In this document: piece by piece, positions 1-7,656 of the stretch
Layout: each line of letters starts with the position of its first letter
How positions within the stretch are numbered: position 1 is the stretch's first letter
Assembly: GCA_023389535.1 (NCBI GenBank)
Contig: JAEWEH010000236.1
Coordinates: 1-15,925 of the forward strand
Length of the DNA stretch: 15,925 bases
Direction of reading: 5' to 3'
From: Pseudomonadota bacterium
GTDB taxonomy: Bacteria > Pseudomonadota > Gammaproteobacteria > Burkholderiales > Burkholderiaceae_B
The notes under the pieces: model-generated
Told to the model about the DNA's origin: nothing
Database searches by the model: none
The model's input: only the letters and a program-made list of their open reading frames with translations
Program-made: the position numbers and the translations under genes

Positions 1-909
1 GATCATGTCGACGTCGATGTTGGCGGCGGCGACGGGCCCCAGGATGGCGTATGCCACGCCCGGGGTATCGGGTACGGCCAGCAGGGTCAGCTTGGCTTCG
101 TCACGGCTGAAGGCAATGCCCGAAACAACGGCAGCTTCCATTTTTTTATCTTCCTCGAAAGTAATAAGGGTGCCCGAAACCATTTCTTCTTCGAGCGGAA
201 TCAAGGGGTCTGTCAGCGAAGACAGCACGCGCACCGGCACGTGGTATTTGCCTGCGAACTCGACCGAACGAATCTGCAGGACCTTGGAGCCCAACGAGGC
301 CATTTCCAGCATTTCCTCGAACGACACGACATTCATGCGCCGTGCTTCGGGAACCACCCTGGGGTCGGTGGTGTACACGCCATCCACATCGGTGTAGATC
401 AGGCATTCGTCCGCCTTGATCGCTGCCGCTACGGCTACGGCCGACGTATCCGACCCGCCACGGCCCAGCGTGGTGATGTTGCCGTCCTCGTCGATGCCCT
501 GGAAACCGGTGACGATAACGACGCGTCCGGAATCCAGGTCGTTACGGATGCGGGTATCGTCGATGGAGCGGATGCGCGCCTTCGTATACGAGGCATCGGT
601 GCGCACGGGAACTTGCCAGCCGGCATAGCTGCGGGCGGCGACGCCCTGCGACATGAGCGCCATGGCCAGCAAGGCGCTGCTGGCCTGCTCGCCGGTAGCG
701 GCCAGCATATCCAGTTCGCGAGTATCCGGTTGCGATGAAATTTCCTTGGCCAGGCCCAGCAGACGGTTGGTTTCACCAGACATGGCCGAAGGCACGACCA
801 CCACCTGGTGGCCGGCTGCATGCCACTTGGCCACGCGCCGCGCCACATTCTGGATGCGCTCCACTGAACCCATGGAGGTGCCGCCGTATTTGTGAACGAT
901 CAGGGACAT
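1..909 (-). CDS. lysC: Aspartate kinase, N-terminal 303 residues (3' end cut by window edge)
   Basis: Aspartokinase phosphorylates L-aspartate in the first step toward lysine, threonine, methionine and diaminopimelate; it is cytoplasmic. The reading frame is open from the ATG at 909 to base 1 with no stop. It begins MSLIVHKYGGTSMGS, and the KYGGTS nucleotide-binding motif at residues 7-12 is diagnostic. Further family landmarks follow: VTGFQGIDEDGNITTLGRGGSDTS near residues 150-175, then YTDVDGVYTTDPRVV. A first ACT regulatory domain begins at about residue 265 (MEAAVVSGIAFSRDEAKLTL) and runs off the window. The family is about 400-420 residues, so roughly 110 are missing, including the second ACT domain. 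A weak Shine-Dalgarno (GAGTAGAAG) precedes the ATG. It lies 121 bp downstream of tilS in the same direction and may be read through from it or have its own promoter. Feedback inhibition by lysine and/or threonine is expected from the ACT domains but cannot be judged here. Confidence 0.96.
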   Translation of the reverse strand, partial: MSLIVHKYGGTSMGSVERIQNVARRVAKWHAAGHQVVVVPSAMSGETNRLLGLAKEISSQPDTRELDMLAATGEQASSALLAMALMSQGVAARSYAGWQVPVRTDASYTKARIRSIDDTRIRNDLDSGRVVIVTGFQGIDEDGNITTLGRGGSDTSAVAVAAAIKADECLIYTDVDGVYTTDPRVVPEARRMNVVSFEEMLEMASLGSKVLQIRSVEFAGKYHVPVRVLSSLTDPLIPLEEEMVSGTLITFEEDKKMEAAVVSGIAFSRDEAKLTLLAVPDTPGVAYAILGPVAAANIDVDMI

Positions 910-1030
910 CTTCTACTCTGTATTAAAGGGGACGCTGCTGTAAGCGTGCCGGATTCAAATTGTTTGGCCCGGCGCACACGGGGCCGGAAGGCAAAGCGGA
1001 TTATTTTAACGTTTTTCACCCGCGCCCGTT
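910..1030. other. Spacer between tilS and lysC
   Basis: This 121-bp gap holds no gene that I can recognise. On the minus strand an AT-rich patch reading TAAAATAAT (plus 1000-1008) stands out from GC-rich surroundings and could be a -10 element for lysC, but no convincing -35 box lies 16-18 bp upstream of it. A short GGCCC/GGGCC inverted repeat (966-985) is present without a T tract, so a terminator is not supported. Confidence 0.3.
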
Positions 1031-2098
1031 TTATCGGCCGGCAAGCGCGCGATCCAGGAATACACGGCCTTTGACGCAGCGTATCCAGACCGAGCCATGC
1101 TTGACACGCATTTGACGGTCGTGGCCCAGCGCGTGCAGACCACGTAACTGCCGCATCCAATCCTGCAGACGGGCATCGGTCGGCATGCGCAACCCGGCGC
1201 GGGCCAGCCAATAGCGCAGCACGAGCGCCTGCCGGGCCGGCGACAGCCGGCGCCAGGCGGCGAGTGAAAAACCGCTGTCATCCGGCTCCGGGTCCAGCGT
1301 GGCGAATTCCTGTTCGGCGACCTCTTGCAGAATGCTGCCGATCTCGGCGCTCTGGCGGGCGTGACGCGCCAGATTGGCCTGCCAGCCGGGCCAGCGCTGA
1401 TTCAATTCCGGCACCAGGCGCTCGCGCACCGCAGCGCGGGTGTAGCGGTCGTCCGCATTGGTGGGATCTTGCACGGGCGCCCATCCGGTGATCGCGGCGA
1501 ATGCGTCGGCCTGCGCCAGCAACAGCGACCGATCGACATCCAGCCACGGCCGCATATAGCAAAGCTTGTGGCTTTGTCCCGCCAGGTCGGCGAGGTCCTG
1601 CCGGTATGACAAGGGGGCCATGGCCGCCAGACCACCGGGGCCGGCTCCGCGCAGGAGCCGCAGCAACACAGTTTCGGCCTGGTCGCCACGGTGATGGGCA
1701 AGCAGGATGTGTCGCACGCCAATTTGCCCGGCCAGCCGAGCCAATCCTCGATAGCGGGCGTCGCGGGCCGCGGATTCCATGCCATCCCCGCCCGACAGTA
1801 CAACGCTGACCGTCAAGCTATGACAGGAAAGTTCCAGCATCTGTGCCAGGTCATGGGCATGCGCCTGCCACCGGTCGGCGGGCGCTTGCAGACCATGGTG
1901 AATATGAAGACAGTGGACGGGCACCCTGTGGCGACGGCCGTAAAGCGCCGCATGAACGGCCAGCATGGCGGAATCCGCACCGCCACTGAGCGCAACGGCC
2001 AAAGAACCCGGCTTTGCCGGCAGGCTTGCCACGGACTTCGCTATGGCGTCCAGCAGGGGCGCCGAGCCGAAGTCCCGCCAGAACGCCTCGGGCAGCAT
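1031..2098 (-). CDS. tilS: tRNA(Ile)-lysidine synthase
   Basis: TilS uses ATP and lysine to convert the wobble C34 of tRNA-Ile(CAU) to lysidine, changing both its charging and its codon reading from Met to Ile; it is an essential cytoplasmic enzyme. The 355-residue product has the N-type PP-loop SGGADS at residues 38-43, the HIHHGL segment at 66-70, the AHHRGDQAETVLLRLLRGAG segment at 134-153, and DPTNADDRYTRAAVR at 211-225, all in TilS order. The length is below E. coli TilS (about 430), consistent with a shortened C-terminal part. Oddity: the usual HHxDDQxET motif reads HHRGDQAET, with Gly138 in place of the first Asp. The start ATG lies 11 bp after the accA stop, with AGGG just upstream, so it is in an operon with accA. 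Confidence 0.95.
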   Translation of the reverse strand: MLPEAFWRDFGSAPLLDAIAKSVASLPAKPGSLAVALSGGADSAMLAVHAALYGRRHRVPVHCLHIHHGLQAPADRWQAHAHDLAQMLELSCHSLTVSVVLSGGDGMESAARDARYRGLARLAGQIGVRHILLAHHRGDQAETVLLRLLRGAGPGGLAAMAPLSYRQDLADLAGQSHKLCYMRPWLDVDRSLLLAQADAFAAITGWAPVQDPTNADDRYTRAAVRERLVPELNQRWPGWQANLARHARQSAEIGSILQEVAEQEFATLDPEPDDSGFSLAAWRRLSPARQALVLRYWLARAGLRMPTDARLQDWMRQLRGLHALGHDRQMRVKHGSVWIRCVKGRVFLDRALAGR

Positions 2099-2109
2099 CG
2101 AACCCTGAC

Positions 2110-3072
2110 CTAGCGCGCTTCCTGGAAGCGACCGTAAGACATCAGGCGTTGCAGACGTTGTTCGATGAGTTGCTCGGAAGACAGGCCCGACACCTGACGC
2201 AGTGAATCCGACAGCGCCCGACTCAGCTGGCGCGCCATCATGACCGGATCGCGATGCGCGCCGCCCACGGGCTCGTTGACGATACGGTCGATCAGGCCCA
2301 GCTCTTTCAGGCGTGGGGCAGTGATGGCCAGGGCCTCCGCGGCCACAGAGGCCTTATCGGCGCTGCGCCACAGGATGGACGCGCAACCCTCGGGCGAGAT
2401 GACCGCATAAGTGGAGTACTGCAGCATCATGACGACGTCGCCCACCGCAATGGCCAGCGCACCGCCCGAACCGCCCTCGCCGATGATGGTGGCGATGATG
2501 GGGACTTTGAGCTCGGCCATGGCGTACAGGTTATGGCCGATGGCTTCCGACTGGCCGCGCTCCTCGGCGCCGATGCCAGGATAGGCGCCGGGGGTATCCA
2601 CGAAGGTAAACACCGGCAGCTGGAATTTCTCGGCCAGCCGCATCAGGCGCAATGCCTTGCGATAGCCCTCGGGACGTGGCATGCCGAAATTGCGCATGGC
2701 GCGCTCTTTGGTGTCGCGCCCCTTTTGATGGCCGATCACCATGCAAGGGGTGCCGTGAAAGCGCGCCAAGCCGCCCACTACGGACAAGTCGTCGGCGTAC
2801 ATGCGGTCGCCGTGCAGTTCGTGGAAATCCGTGAAGATCTCGCGCACGTAGTCCAGGGTGTAGGGGCGCTGCGGATGCCGCGCGACAAGGGCCGTTTGCC
2901 AAGGCGTCAGCTTGGCATAGATGCTTTTCGCCAGAGCCTGGTTCTTTTGCTGCAAACGCCCCACCTCTTCCGAGATATCGACAGCGGAATCGGTTTGCAC
3001 GAAACGCAGCTCTTCGATTTTGTTCTCGAGTTCGGCCAGGGGTTGTTCAAATTCCAGGAAGGTATTACGCAT
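2110..3072 (-). CDS. accA: Acetyl-CoA carboxylase carboxyltransferase subunit alpha
   Basis: AccA pairs with AccD to form the carboxyltransferase half of acetyl-CoA carboxylase, moving CO2 from biotin on AccB to acetyl-CoA to give malonyl-CoA, the committed step of fatty-acid synthesis. The 320-residue protein starts [21 protein letters not shown], the usual N-terminal helical segment. It carries the crotonase-type core with [16 protein letters not shown] at 159-174 and [10 protein letters not shown] at 198-207, the oxyanion-hole and acyl-CoA region, followed by EGCASILWR. Length and motif order are complete and typical (about 319-325 residues). It sits 35 bp after the DNA glycosylase gene and 11 bp before tilS, so it is a middle gene of the cysS-glycosylase-accA-tilS unit. 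Nothing in the sequence points to gene-specific regulation. Confidence 0.98.
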   Translation of the reverse strand: MRNTFLEFEQPLAELENKIEELRFVQTDSAVDISEEVGRLQQKNQALAKSIYAKLTPWQTALVARHPQRPYTLDYVREIFTDFHELHGDRMYADDLSVVGGLARFHGTPCMVIGHQKGRDTKERAMRNFGMPRPEGYRKALRLMRLAEKFQLPVFTFVDTPGAYPGIGAEERGQSEAIGHNLYAMAELKVPIIATIIGEGGSGGALAIAVGDVVMMLQYSTYAVISPEGCASILWRSADKASVAAEALAITAPRLKELGLIDRIVNEPVGGAHRDPVMMARQLSRALSDSLRQVSGLSSEQLIEQRLQRLMSYGRFQEAR

Positions 3073-3107
3073 AAGTGCTAGTTTTCCAGATTAGAGCATC
3101 GCGTTGG

Positions 3108-3755
3108 TCAATATTGCACGACTGCCGGATCCAGGCTGCGCCAGAGATACCAGGTAGCCACCGTGCGCCAGGGCGCCCACGCCTGGGCTACTTCACGTGC
3201 TTCAAAACGCGAGACGGGCTCACCACTAAAATAGTGTAACGAAATTGCCTTCAGCAGGCTGGGATCGTCCAGCGGCAGGACATCCGGTCGCTGCAAATTG
3301 AAGATCAGGAACATCTCGGCCGTCCAGCGGCCTATGCCCCGAATGGCGCATAGATCCGCGATGACGGCCTCGTCGTCCATATTGCCCCATTCCGAAGGCT
3401 TGATCTTTTTCTCGGCGAAGTGGGTCGCCAGATCCAATATGTATTCGGCCTTGCGCTTGGACAGGCCGGTTTGCTTGATATCCGTCTCGGCCAGCTTGAT
3501 CATGCACCGCGGCGTGGGGCTGCGCCCACACACCTGCGTGAAGCGGTCCCACATGGCGTCCGCCGCCTTGACCGATATTTGATGACCGACTACGGCACGC
3601 GCCAGCGTCACGAAAGGCGGCGCCGCGGGCGCCAGCCATTCGGATTTGTGTTTGGGAATCAGTTTCTTCAGGATGCGATCGCGCCCCATCAAGTGAGCGG
3701 ATGCTTCGTCCCAGAATGCAGGCTTGGGATGGGTGGATGGTGTTGTTTGTGCCAT
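3108..3755 (-). CDS. DNA-3-methyladenine glycosylase (AlkA/HhH-GPD family)
   Basis: The product belongs to the HhH-GPD DNA glycosylases that flip out and excise alkylated bases such as 3-methyladenine from DNA. In the 215-residue form, the helix-hairpin-helix is IRGIGRWTAEMF at about 138-149 and is followed by the Pro-rich/Asp element LPLDDPSLLKA; the second Asp (about residue 164) aligns with catalytic Asp238 of E. coli AlkA. It is shorter than E. coli AlkA (282) because it lacks that protein's N-terminal domain, so it resembles the compact Mag/AlkA-like group. I chose the ATG at 3755 (MAQTTPST) because it has a GGGGCAGGG purine stretch upstream and leaves 13 bp after the cysS stop. An upstream in-frame ATG at 3839 would overlap cysS by 71 bp and add a low-complexity basic stretch. 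It is probably cotranscribed with cysS and accA. The exact substrate range cannot be told from sequence. Confidence 0.9.
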   Translation of the reverse strand: MAQTTPSTHPKPAFWDEASAHLMGRDRILKKLIPKHKSEWLAPAAPPFVTLARAVVGHQISVKAADAMWDRFTQVCGRSPTPRCMIKLAETDIKQTGLSKRKAEYILDLATHFAEKKIKPSEWGNMDDEAVIADLCAIRGIGRWTAEMFLIFNLQRPDVLPLDDPSLLKAISLHYFSGEPVSRFEAREVAQAWAPWRTVATWYLWRSLDPAVVQY

Positions 3756-3768
3756 TGCCCTGCCCCTG

Positions 3769-5220
3769 CTATGCCCGGCGCCATTGTGTGATGCCGCCCG
3801 CCTTGTCTTCGAGCTCGATACCTGCCTTCTGCAGTTCATCGCGGATGCGATCGGCTTCGGCGAAATTGCGTTCTTGCTTGGCGCTGGCGCGCAAAGTGAT
3901 CAAGGCGTCGATCTGTTCAGAGGACAGGACCTGTGCGTCGCCATGTTCGCCCCTCGCATAGCGGCTGGGCGACTGCAGGTACTGCGCCGGGTCCAGCTGC
4001 AGCAAGCCCAGTACGCCGCCCAAGGCGCGCAGCAAGCCAGACGCGTGGCCGGACCCGCTGCGGTTGGCTTCCGAGGCGAGTTCGAACAAGGCCGCAATGG
4101 CGCCCGACGTGTTGAAATCGTCGTCCATGGCCTCGCGGAAGGCGTGCGCCGCCGGGTGGGACCAATCTATGTCCAGCGGCTCGGCCGGCACATTATGCAA
4201 GGTGTGGTACAGACGATCGAGCGCGTTCTGTGCATCGAGCAGATTGTCGGGCGTGTAGTTCTGCGGACTGCGGTAATGATTGCGCACGATGAAGAAGCGC
4301 AGCATTTCCGCTTCGCGCGGGTTCGCCTGGTAGTCGGCGCGGTCGTCGGCAAGGCCGTGGTCGGCCGCGATGGTTGCGCGTATCGTGCGGAAATTCCCCA
4401 GGGATTTGGACATCTTGTCCGCATCCACCATCAAGGGGCCGCAGTGCATCCAGATCGAGGCCAACACGCCGCCGAACGCGCCTTCCGTCTGCGCGATCTC
4501 GTTTTCATGATGGGGAAACTTCAAGTCCGGACCGCCGCCATGGATATCCAGGGGCAGGCCCAGCAAGGCGCGGCTCATGGCCGAGCATTCTATATGCCAG
4601 CCCGGACGGCCGACACCGTAAGGCGATTCCCACTTGGATTCGTCCGGCTCATTTTCCTTGGCGGATTTCCATAGGACGAAATCCAGTGGATCGCGCTTGC
4701 CGGCGGCGACGGCCACGCGCTCGCCAGCGCGCAGGTCGTCCAGCGACTTGCCCGACAGCTTGCCATAGCCGGGGAAGTCGCGCACCGCGTAGTTGACGTC
4801 GCCGTCGTCCGATTGATAGGCCAGGCCCTTGTCCTGCAGCTTGCCGATGATGTTCAGCATGTCGCCCACGTGTTCGGTGGCGCGCGGCTCAAAATCGGGC
4901 GCCTGCACGCCAAGCGCGCGTTCGTCCGCGTGCATCGCGTCAATAAAGAAAGACGTGACTTCGCCCATGCGGCGGCCGCTTTCCACCGCGCGACGTATGA
5001 TCTTATCGTCAATGTCGGTGATATTGCGCACATAGGCGACCTGGTAGCCGCTGCTGCGCAGCCAGCGCTGCACCACATCGAAGCTCACCAGCATACGCGC
5101 GTGCCCAAGATGGCAGAAATCGTAAACCGTCATCCCGCAGACATACATGCGGACCTTGCCGGGCTCTGCGGTTCTCAAGGGCTCTTTGGCGCGGGACAGG
5201 GTGTTATAAATGTGCAGCAT
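3769..5220 (-). CDS. cysS: Cysteinyl-tRNA synthetase
   Basis: CysRS is a class I synthetase that charges tRNA-Cys with cysteine in the cytoplasm. The 483-residue protein begins [17 protein letters not shown] and has the HIGH signature as HLGH at 37-40 and the KMSKS loop at 269-273. The zinc-binding site that discriminates cysteine is intact: Cys28, Cys212, His237 and Glu241 (in [10 protein letters not shown]) match the E. coli ligands. The DALR and C-terminal regions are complete, ending QWRRA. The length is slightly above E. coli (461). It is the first gene of the leftward unit, and the 214-bp spacer upstream has a minus-strand extended -10 and two stem-loops in the predicted leader. No obvious Shine-Dalgarno precedes the ATG at 5220. 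Confidence 0.98.
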   Translation of the reverse strand: MLHIYNTLSRAKEPLRTAEPGKVRMYVCGMTVYDFCHLGHARMLVSFDVVQRWLRSSGYQVAYVRNITDIDDKIIRRAVESGRRMGEVTSFFIDAMHADERALGVQAPDFEPRATEHVGDMLNIIGKLQDKGLAYQSDDGDVNYAVRDFPGYGKLSGKSLDDLRAGERVAVAAGKRDPLDFVLWKSAKENEPDESKWESPYGVGRPGWHIECSAMSRALLGLPLDIHGGGPDLKFPHHENEIAQTEGAFGGVLASIWMHCGPLMVDADKMSKSLGNFRTIRATIAADHGLADDRADYQANPREAEMLRFFIVRNHYRSPQNYTPDNLLDAQNALDRLYHTLHNVPAEPLDIDWSHPAAHAFREAMDDDFNTSGAIAALFELASEANRSGSGHASGLLRALGGVLGLLQLDPAQYLQSPSRYARGEHGDAQVLSSEQIDALITLRASAKQERNFAEADRIRDELQKAGIELEDKAGGITQWRRA

Positions 5221-5252
5221 GCGCTAATAAACGGTAGTCAATGTATAGGGTG

Positions 5253-5278
5253 GCGGGCCCGATCGGAAAAGGACCCGC
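5253..5278. repeat. Inverted repeat (stem-loop) proximal to cysS
   Basis: GCGGGCCC at 5253-5260 pairs with GGACCCGC at 5271-5278, with one internal C/A mismatch, around a 10-nt loop. It lies in the predicted cysS leader on the minus strand. No T tract follows on either strand, so it is not a classical terminator. It shares two bases with the next stem-loop, so the two cannot both form in full. Confidence 0.4.
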
Positions 5279-5308
5279 TTGCGGTAAACTCGGCGCGTAC
5301 CGGCAAGC
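5277..5308. repeat. Inverted repeat (stem-loop) distal to cysS
   Basis: GCTTGCGGTA at 5277-5286 pairs with TACC (5298-5301) and GCAAGC (5303-5308), giving ten base pairs with a single bulged G at 5302 and an 11-nt loop. It would form in the leader RNA of cysS, or act as a binding site on DNA between the two divergent units. Confidence 0.45.
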
Positions 5309-5329
5309 AAGCTAAAATGGTGGTCGATA

Positions 5330-5338
5330 AGTATAGCA
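5330..5338 (-). promoter_or_regulatory. Extended -10 promoter candidate for cysS
   Basis: On the minus strand this reads TGCTATACT, a TGn extension directly joined to a -10 hexamer that matches TATAAT at five of six positions. There is no recognisable -35 at 17 bp, which is acceptable for extended -10 promoters. Transcription would start near base 5323, giving a leader of about 100 nt before the cysS ATG. Confidence 0.45.
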
Positions 5339-5434
5339 AGCGGCAAAAACCGACGCTGGCCTGGTAGCTGCCGCTGCCCGGCCTTGCGCCTGCTGTATAC
5401 CGGCAATACAACTTTTATCTATAGGTGCGTAAGC

Positions 5435-6214
5435 GTGCTTCGAATTTCTTGTCCTGTGTTGGCGCTGGCCCTGTTGTCGGCCGGGCCGTGGCTGCAAACA
5501 GCCGGCGCCCAGACCCCCGCACCCGGCCTTACGCCGCACGTCGATCTTACCTCCTCCCTGGATGCCGGTCCAGGCAAGCCGCAGTTCGATGGGGGTTCAG
5601 GCGGGGTGCTGGTGCAATTTCCCGCCCGCGCTGCCATGGACGACGGCCCGCTCTTCAAGGACGAACCGGAAAAGGAAGGCGGCTGGAAAGGTCTGGCAAG
5701 GCTGCTCGAGGCGCTGACGCCGGGCGTGGACACGTCCATTCCGCTGACGGCATCGCAAATCACCGATCGCATCGCTTCCTTGCTGAACCGTGGACAAAAC
5801 GAAGAAGCCCTGCAAGTCATCGAAAAGCGTAGCGCCCAGCTTGAAGCCCAGGGCGCCATGGGCACCGATGTGCAGCTGCTGTTCCTGCATGGACGCGCGC
5901 TGGCGGCACTGGGCCGCAGCAATCAGGCCATCGACTTATACCGGAACATGACCACGCTGTATCCGGAACTGCCCGAGCCATGGAACAACCTGGCGGCGGA
6001 ATACGTCAAGCAAGGCAAGCTGGAGATGGCGCGCGATGCTCTGTCCATGTCGCTGCAGGCCAACCCCAACTACGGTACGGCCAAGGCCAACATGGGCGAA
6101 GTCCAGCTCATGCTGGCGCGCGAGTCCTTTCAGCGCGCTGCTGAACTAGGGGTAAGCCAGGCCGGCGCCAAAGCGCAAGAAACGACACAACTGCTGGAAA
6201 AATCCGCCCCCTGA
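5435..6214 (+). CDS. Exported tetratricopeptide-repeat protein
   Basis: The function is unknown; this is a probable periplasmic or envelope TPR scaffold. From the GTG at 5435 (259 residues) the protein starts with a signal peptide, [20 protein letters not shown] then QTAGA, with likely cleavage after residue 25. The start is set by AGGTG seven bases upstream and by the clean signal peptide; the TTG at 5384 would place 17 poorly fitting residues before it. Residues 30-95 are Gly/Pro-rich and probably flexible. TPR-like helix pairs cover about 105-240: [40 protein letters not shown], and [20 protein letters not shown] followed by a canonical [12 protein letters not shown] turn. It is the first gene of the rightward unit, 28 bp before the cyclophilin gene, so a link to envelope protein folding is possible but inferred only from position. 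Confidence 0.85.
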   Translation: MLRISCPVLALALLSAGPWLQTAGAQTPAPGLTPHVDLTSSLDAGPGKPQFDGGSGGVLVQFPARAAMDDGPLFKDEPEKEGGWKGLARLLEALTPGVDTSIPLTASQITDRIASLLNRGQNEEALQVIEKRSAQLEAQGAMGTDVQLLFLHGRALAALGRSNQAIDLYRNMTTLYPELPEPWNNLAAEYVKQGKLEMARDALSMSLQANPNYGTAKANMGEVQLMLARESFQRAAELGVSQAGAKAQETTQLLEKSAP

Positions 6215-6242
6215 ATCCCTAAACATCCTGGACAATCGCAAT

Positions 6243-6890
6243 ATGGCATTTCTTTCCATTCTGACTCGCATGCCCGGCCACTGGCTGCGCGTGTACAGCC
6301 TGGTTTTCGTAGGCGCGCTGGCCCTTTGCATGGGCAATCTTACGCACGCTGCGCCATCAACCCCCACTGAAGGTCTATCCATGAGCACTACTCCACGCGT
6401 CAAACTTCTCACCAACAAGGGCGAGATCCTGATCGAACTGGACGCCGCCAAGGCGCCCAAGACCGTCGCCAATTTCCTTACCTATGTCCAGGAAGGCTTT
6501 TACGACGGCACCATCTTTCACCGCGTCATCAATAATTTCATGGTGCAGGGCGGCGGTTTCGATGCCGGCATGAAGCAGAAGCAAACCCATGCCCCGATCG
6601 AAAACGAAGCCGACAACGGCCTGAAGAATGATCGCTACACACTGGCCATGGCGCGTACCGCCGATCCCCATTCCGCCACGGCGCAATTCTTCATCAATGT
6701 CGCTGACAACGATTTCCTGAACTTTACTGCGCCCACGCCCAACGGCTGGGGCTACGCGGTATTCGGCAAGGTCGTGGAAGGCACCGATGTCGTCGACGCC
6801 ATGAAGGCGGTGAAGACCGGCAACAAGGGCTTCCACCAAGACGTGCCGACCGAAGATGTCGTTATCGAGAAAGCCACGGTTGTCGAGTGA
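6243..6890 (+). CDS. ppiB: Cyclophilin-type peptidyl-prolyl cis-trans isomerase with N-terminal signal sequence
   Basis: Cyclophilins isomerise prolyl peptide bonds and assist folding. The catalytic domain (about 50-215) has [15 protein letters not shown] at 92-106, with Arg94 matching the catalytic Arg55 of human CypA, and [17 protein letters not shown] at 136-152. This core resembles cytoplasmic PpiB. The full 215-residue reading frame adds about 46 residues: a basic start, a hydrophobic run [14 protein letters not shown] (19-31) and a THA-A signal-peptidase-like site at about 34-36. An internal ATG at 6381 ([10 protein letters not shown]) has GAAGG seven bases upstream and matches a normal PpiB start, so a 169-residue cytoplasmic form is equally plausible. 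The gene may give two products in two compartments. It lies 28 bp after the TPR gene and overlaps lpxH by 35 bp. Confidence 0.93.
   Translation: MAFLSILTRMPGHWLRVYSLVFVGALALCMGNLTHAAPSTPTEGLSMSTTPRVKLLTNKGEILIELDAAKAPKTVANFLTYVQEGFYDGTIFHRVINNFMVQGGGFDAGMKQKQTHAPIENEADNGLKNDRYTLAMARTADPHSATAQFFINVADNDFLNFTAPTPNGWGYAVFGKVVEGTDVVDAMKAVKTGNKGFHQDVPTEDVVIEKATVVE
6369..6373 (+). promoter_or_regulatory. Internal ribosome binding site inside the ppi gene
   Basis: GAAGG lies seven bases before the in-frame ATG at 6381. It is a better Shine-Dalgarno than anything before the upstream ATG at 6243, where only GGA at a long distance is seen. It argues that the shorter, leaderless cyclophilin is made, alone or together with the exported form. 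Confidence 0.5.
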
Positions 6891-7656
6891 CATTCCGCTA
6901 GCGGGCGTCGTCTGGATCGCCTCGGACATCCATCTGGGCCCGGATACGCCGGATACCGCCCGCGCTTTTCGCGATTTTCTTGATCAGGCATCCGCCCAGG
7001 CGGATGCTTTGATCTTGTGCGGCGATGTATTCGATGCCTGGATAGGCGACGACTTCGCATTGCACAGCCCACCCGAATGGCTCGCGTCGTTTGTGGCCGA
7101 GCTTAAGGATGTGTCCGCCCGCATCCCGGTCTGGATAGGCCGGGGCAATCGCGACTTCCTGATGGGCGAACGCCTGATGGCGCTGACCGGCGCATCCTTG
7201 CTGCCGGAACCGGCCCGCCTGCATACGGATGCGGGGACGCTACTGCTGACCCATGGGGATGAATACTGTACTGCCGACCCGGCCTACCAGCGGTTTCGGC
7301 GCATCGTGCACCAGCCGGGTGTTCAGCGCTTGTTCCTGGGGTTGAGCCTGAAGCTGCGGCGGGGGATCGCCGATTGGGCCAGGCGGCGCAGCATGGCCTC
7401 CAATCGCTACAAGGCCGCCACCATCATGGACGTGGACCCACAGGCCATCGCACAGGCTTATGCACGCCACGGGGTCGACACATTGGTGCATGGCCATACC
7501 CATCGGCCCGGCACCCATCACATCACCATCGACGGCGCACGCTGTACACGTATCGTGCTGCCTGATTGGGATTACGAGCAAGATCCGCCGCGCGGAGGCT
7601 GGCTGGTCATAGACCGCGACGGCCTGCGCCTTGTTCAGGCGTCAAAGTCCAATTGA
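6856..7656 (+). CDS. lpxH: UDP-2,3-diacylglucosamine diphosphatase
   Basis: LpxH cleaves the pyrophosphate of UDP-2,3-diacylglucosamine to give lipid X and UMP in lipid A synthesis, as a peripheral inner-membrane Mn-dependent calcineurin-like phosphoesterase. The 266-residue protein carries every metal-site motif: SDIHLG (Asp24, His26), GDVFDAW (Asp57), GNRDFL (Asn98), THGDEY (His133) and HGHTHRP (His212, His214). These correspond in order to the E. coli residues. The ATG at 6856 lies inside the end of the ppi gene (35-bp overlap); a TTG at 6880 is an alternative start that would overlap less. The last 22 bases overlap the convergent permease gene. It is the final gene of the rightward unit and probably depends on transcription from upstream of the TPR gene. 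Confidence 0.95.
   Translation: MSLSRKPRLSSDIPLAGVVWIASDIHLGPDTPDTARAFRDFLDQASAQADALILCGDVFDAWIGDDFALHSPPEWLASFVAELKDVSARIPVWIGRGNRDFLMGERLMALTGASLLPEPARLHTDAGTLLLTHGDEYCTADPAYQRFRRIVHQPGVQRLFLGLSLKLRRGIADWARRRSMASNRYKAATIMDVDPQAIAQAYARHGVDTLVHGHTHRPGTHHITIDGARCTRIVLPDWDYEQDPPRGGWLVIDRDGLRLVQASKSN

Larger units (their letters stand above)
5221..5434. other. Divergent spacer between cysS and the TPR gene
   Basis: This 214-bp region separates the leftward cysS unit from the rightward TPR-ppi-lpxH unit. It contains an extended -10 promoter candidate for cysS and two neighbouring inverted repeats, listed separately. For the rightward gene I see AT-rich candidates (TAAAAT at 5313-5318, TATACC at 5395-5400), but none with a good -35. 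No open reading frame or tRNA-like fold is apparent. Confidence 0.5.

Noticed and set aside
966..985. GGCCC/GGGCC inverted repeat as a terminator after tilS
   Set aside because: Short five-base stem, ten-base loop and no T tract on the minus strand.
2254..3081. Long open frame opposite accA on the plus strand
   Set aside because: It is the mirror of a strongly supported accA gene in GC-rich DNA; its His/Ala/Gly-rich composition matches no protein family.
3756..3839. N-terminal extension of the DNA glycosylase from an upstream ATG at 3839
   Set aside because: It would overlap cysS by 71 bp, adds a low-complexity Arg/Ser-rich stretch that is not part of the fold, and the ATG at 3755 has a good purine-rich ribosome binding site.
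3724..4674. Long open frame opposite cysS on the plus strand
   Set aside because: Shadow of cysS caused by high GC content at third codon positions; no recognisable motif or start signal.
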